A DNA stretch of 64,000 nt from positions 1 through 64,000 of the forward strand of contig JACPYM010000095.1 in the NCBI GenBank assembly GCA_016196035.1, written 5' to 3'. Below the pieces are notes generated by a model. The model was not told the DNA's origin, made no database searches, and saw only the letters and a list, made by a program, of their open reading frames with translations. The stretch's first letter is position 1, and each line of letters starts with the position of its first letter. The stretch comes from Acidobacteriota bacterium (GTDB lineage: Bacteria > Acidobacteriota > Blastocatellia > RBC074). Shown here piece by piece: positions 61,336-64,000 of this stretch. The translations under genes were made by a program, and so were the position numbers.

Positions 61336-62790
61336 GGGATCAGGTGCTCAAGGCGCGCGCGCGCTGCCACCGAATTGCGCGGCAAACTGGGCGAGAGCCT
61401 GAGTTCGATTCAGAAATTCGACGTGCAATTTGAACGTACCACCTCTTCGCTCGAGGCGCTCCGGGAATATGCTCTGGGCCGAGCCGAAGTCAGCAAAGGG
61501 CAGTTCCGCCAAGCCATTGAGCACCAGTGGCGGGCCGTTGAAATAGACCCGAACTTCGCCTCGGCCTGGACAGCCTTGGCCACTATGTACAACGACACGA
61601 ACGAGCCGGGGCTGGCGGCGGAGTGCGCGGCCAAAGCCTTCGCGTTGCGCGACCGTGTGAGCGAATACGAAAAGGCGCGCATCACCGTGTTCTATTACCT
61701 GTATGTCACTGGCGAGCTTGAGCAGATGATCGAGGCGCAGCAGGCGTTCATTCAAAACTACCCGCGCGATTATACCGGGCCGGGCAATCTCGCCGATTTC
61801 TATCACCGGACGGGTCAATTCAAACCGGCCGTCACCGCCGCGCGTGAAGCGCTACGCTTGAATCCGAACTCGGCGAACTTACACAAAAATCCGGCTGAAT
61901 TTTTGCTGAATTTCAATCGCTTCGCGGAGGCCAAAGAAGTCTGCGCGGGGGCGCTGAGCCAGAACTTGGACAGTTTCGATATACGCGGCCTTCTCTATAC
62001 CTTCGCCTTCGTCAGCGGCGACACGGCGGCGCAGCAAGAGCAACTCACGTGGGCCGGCGGCAAACCGGATGAATATCAGGCCGTGTACTGGCAAGCGCAG
62101 CAGGCAACCTTCTTAGGCGCGTGGCGCGAATCGCAGGAACTGGCGCGCCGCGCCACCGCACTGGCCGTCCGTCACGACGCGCCAGAGGCCGGGGCGCAGT
62201 ACTTGGCAGATGCCGCTTTGCACGCGGCAGTGCTCGGACAAGCCGTGCAGGTCGCTGGCCTGGCGGACGCCGCGCTGAGACTCGTCCGCAACAAGTACGT
62301 GCTGGTGCGCGCCGCCTTGGCCCTCGCGCTCGCAGGCCAAGCAGTGCAGGCACAACTACTGGTGCGCGAACTGGAGCAGCAATACCCCAAAGACACATTC
62401 GTCACCCAGCTCTGGCTGCCGACGATCAACGCCACGTTCGCTTTGCAGAAAGGCGAAACGCAGACGGCCATTCAACTGTTGGCAGCGGCGCAACGTTATG
62501 AACTCGCCGGAGAATTCTGGCCGCAAACGATGCGCGCGCAGGCGTACCTGAAGCTCAAGCAAGGCGCGCAAGCCGCTGCCGCCTACCAACAGATACTCGA
62601 CCAGCGCGGGCAGGCGCCGCTGTCGGCCCTCTATCCGCGCGCCACCCTCGGACTGGCGCGGGCAGCAGCGTTGCAAGGCGCTGCGGCAAAGAGTCGCCGG
62701 GCGTATCAGGATTTCCTGACACTGTGGAAAGAGGCGGATGCGGCTTTGCCCGTGCTGATTGAAGCGCAGCGAGAATTGGCGCAACGTTGA
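61336..62790 (+). pseudogene. 5'-truncated TPR part of a kinase/regulator protein
   Basis: About 480 residues homologous to the C-terminal TPR half of acidobacterial kinase-TPR proteins: TELRGKLGESLSSIQKFD, then ALREYALGRAEVSKGQF and a run of TPR units to the stop at 62790. The N-terminal kinase or DNA-binding half is absent. The recognisable sequence begins near 61336 (DQVLKA in one frame) and continues after a GC-rich run (61353-61364) in another, suggesting an indel there. A long open frame runs upstream from 60838 but is antisense to the DUF11-like remnant and is not part of this gene. Without a start and front half it is unlikely to be functional. Confidence 0.7.
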
Positions 62791-62806
62791 GCCAAGTGTT
62801 GGGGGT

Positions 62807-62987
62807 TAGATCGGTTTTCACTTCGGTGTATGGCAAAAGCCGCGTAAGCGGGACAGTACCGCGCGCGTGAGCAAGCGGCGCTTCGGCGTTGCGCCAGTCC
62901 AGCCGTGCTTGACGCGCCGCTTGCTCACGCGCGCGGTACTGTCCCGGCGCGGCGCGCCTACCGTACACGCAAATGAAAACCGATCTA
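62807..62987. repeat. MITE-like inverted-repeat element, copy E
   Basis: Same core arms (CCGCGCGCGTGAGCAAGCG and complement), but the loop is in the opposite orientation to copies A-D, and both outer ends are of the TAGATCGGTTTTCA type. The right end (TAGATC read on the minus strand at 62982-62987) supplies the stop codon of the VanZ-like gene. Confidence 0.85.
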
Positions 62988-63467
62988 GGTGTGCACACGT
63001 GGACGCCGCCACAGCCCCAGCGCGAGCAACGCCGTCAAGCCGCCGCTCATATCCAATAAACTGTCGTAAAGCGAACCTGTCCGATGGGCGGTGAAGGTCT
63101 GATGCCATTCGTCCAGCAATGCCCAGACCGCGATGATGACGAATGCCTGTGCGGCCCAGCGCCATTGCCACTTGAGAGGCGAACCCGCCCAAAAAGCCCG
63201 AAACCACAAGAGCGCGAGAAAGCCGTATTCAGTGAAATGCGCTGTCTTGCGCACGAGAAAATGAACCGTCTCGTATTGGCTGTCGGTAATGGCAGGGAAG
63301 ACCAGGTGCAGCAACCAGGCGAGCCGCGAACCCGTGTTGTCAGCAGAGAAGGCGTCGGTCGAAAACCCGAACATCGCGGCCATCCAGAGCAGGGGCGGGA
63401 GCCAGTAAACGCTGGTGGCTGGGGGCTGGTGGCTGGGGGCTGCTGCTTTGGACTGTAGTTGGTTCAT
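62985..63467 (-). CDS. VanZ-like membrane protein
   Basis: A 160-residue protein with four probable transmembrane helices and the VanZ-family motifs: KTAHFTEYGFLALL near 75-90 and DEWHQTF followed by HRTGSLYDSLLDMSGG near 115-140. In glycopeptide-resistance clusters VanZ gives teicoplanin resistance, but most family members have no such link. The ATG at 63467 (MNQLQSK) is preferred; a GTG at 63506 is possible. A short minisatellite (CTGGTGGCTGGGGG, about 63414-63441) lies in the N-terminal coding part. The C-terminus runs to a stop codon inside MITE copy E, so the original end may have been displaced. Confidence 0.8.
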   Translation of the reverse strand: MNQLQSKAAAPSHQPPATSVYWLPPLLWMAAMFGFSTDAFSADNTGSRLAWLLHLVFPAITDSQYETVHFLVRKTAHFTEYGFLALLWFRAFWAGSPLKWQWRWAAQAFVIIAVWALLDEWHQTFTAHRTGSLYDSLLDMSGGLTALLALGLWRRPRVHT

Positions 63468-63484
63468 CGGTCGGTCTAAAAGGC

Positions 63485-63532
63485 GATTGCGGAATTTCAC
63501 GAGCACTTAGGGTGCTGCAAAATTCCGCAATC
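63485..63532. repeat. Inverted repeat followed by ATCCGCA direct repeats
   Basis: GATTGCGGAATTT (63485-63497) and its complement (63520-63532), then three copies of CCGCAATC-type units up to 63554. It lies between the VanZ-like gene and atpG, just past the stop codon of atpG, and could act as its terminator. Confidence 0.6.
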
Positions 63533-63554
63533 CGCAATCCACAATCCGCAATCG

Positions 63555-64000
63555 TTACAGCGCTTCAGCGCCGCTGACCACTTCAATGATTTCGCGCGTG
63601 ATGGCGGCCTGGCGCACGCGGTTCATGTTCAGCGTGAGCCGGTCAATCACTTCGCTGGCGTTCTTGGATGCCGAATCCATCGCGGTCATGCGCGAACCCA
63701 TTTCAGAGGCTACTGATTCGAGCAACGCTTGGTAAATGCGATTCTCGATCAGTTTGGGCAGAAGCACTTCAAAAATCTCCGCCGGTTTCTGTTCGTAAAG
63801 GTAATCGCCACCGGCTTCCGTCGGTTCATTTTCTGGCAGTTGGCCGATGGGCAGTAACTGGACGAGTGAGGGTTTTTGCACGAGCGCCGATTTGAATTCG
63901 CCGAAGAGTAGATAAATTTTGTCTACCGGCTGCGCTTCGTTGGTGAAATCGGCGATGAGTTGCTGGCCGATGTTGATGGCGTCCGTCGCCGTGACTTTGC
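63555..64000 (-). CDS. atpG: ATP synthase F1 gamma subunit, partial (3' part)
   Basis: The C-terminal 148 residues of the F1 gamma subunit; the 5' part lies beyond the window edge. The closing helix is diagnostic: YQALLESVASEMGSRMTAMD, then ASKNASEVIDRLTLNMNRV and RQAAITREIIEVVSGAEAL. Upstream residues (KVTATDAINIGQQLIADFT, KIYLLFGEFKSALVQ) match the gamma Rossmann-like domain. In the intact enzyme this subunit is the rotor shaft linking the catalytic hexamer to the membrane ring. The other atp genes are presumably just outside the window, in the same direction. Confidence 0.95.
   Translation of the reverse strand, partial: KVTATDAINIGQQLIADFTNEAQPVDKIYLLFGEFKSALVQKPSLVQLLPIGQLPENEPTEAGGDYLYEQKPAEIFEVLLPKLIENRIYQALLESVASEMGSRMTAMDSASKNASEVIDRLTLNMNRVRQAAITREIIEVVSGAEAL

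Overview
The window looks like chromosome of an Acidobacteriota member, probably class Blastocatellia. The evidence is family content, not a search: six ADOP-type orphan permeases (acidobacterial duplicated orphan permease, FtsX/MacB-like), two Oar-like TonB-dependent receptors with N-terminal carboxypeptidase-regulatory domains, a large secreted protein ending in the Solibacter/Acidobacteria C-terminal domain known as TIGR03437, a sigma factor of the type paired with Ser/Thr kinases, and (by eye) GC-rich coding sequence. No rRNA, tRNA, CRISPR array, prophage or IS transposase was seen.

Layout. 0.3-7.8 kb: a SAM methyltransferase, two ADOP permeases and a nucleoside hydrolase. 7.8-11.8 kb: a divergent pair made of a membrane Ser/Thr kinase with ankyrin repeats and an ECF-like sigma factor. 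12-20 kb: three more ADOP permeases and a small zinc-ribbon membrane protein that overlaps one of them. 20.3-26.9 kb: a P-loop kinase, a SnoaL-like protein, an AT-richer restriction-modification pair, a HipA-like kinase with a DUF3037 partner, a small basic protein and acetate kinase. 27-31.5 kb: a block of inverted repeats, the sixth ADOP permease and a secreted cyanophycinase-like peptidase. 31.9-34.8 kb: a LytS/LytTR-type two-component system. 35-38.9 kb: a secreted cytochrome c/copper monooxygenase-like protein, a DUF5694-type protein and an alpha-methylacyl-CoA racemase-type CaiB/BaiF enzyme. 39-46 kb: TonB receptor 1, a four-rhodanese lipoprotein and a SYLF-domain protein. 46.4-57.7 kb: a 1574-residue repeat protein, a small hypothetical gene, TonB receptor 2 and a secreted TPR protein. 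58.2-64 kb: NagA, a second SYLF protein, two broken genes truncated head to head, a VanZ-like protein and the 3' part of atpG.

Genes that plausibly act together: kinase and sigma factor; the restriction enzyme and methyltransferase; HipA-like kinase and DUF3037 protein; sensor kinase and LytTR regulator; and the TonB receptors, TPR protein and large repeat protein as an envelope/extracellular set. The ADOP permeases have no ATPase partner here.

The most unusual non-coding feature is the density of intergenic inverted repeats. Five copies of a 170-180 bp MITE-like element share a long inner palindrome. Two further elements share related outer ends but carry unrelated palindromic cores. Other palindrome classes occur as pairs or single hairpins with arms of 20-40 bp. 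One MITE copy supplies the stop codon of the VanZ-like gene.
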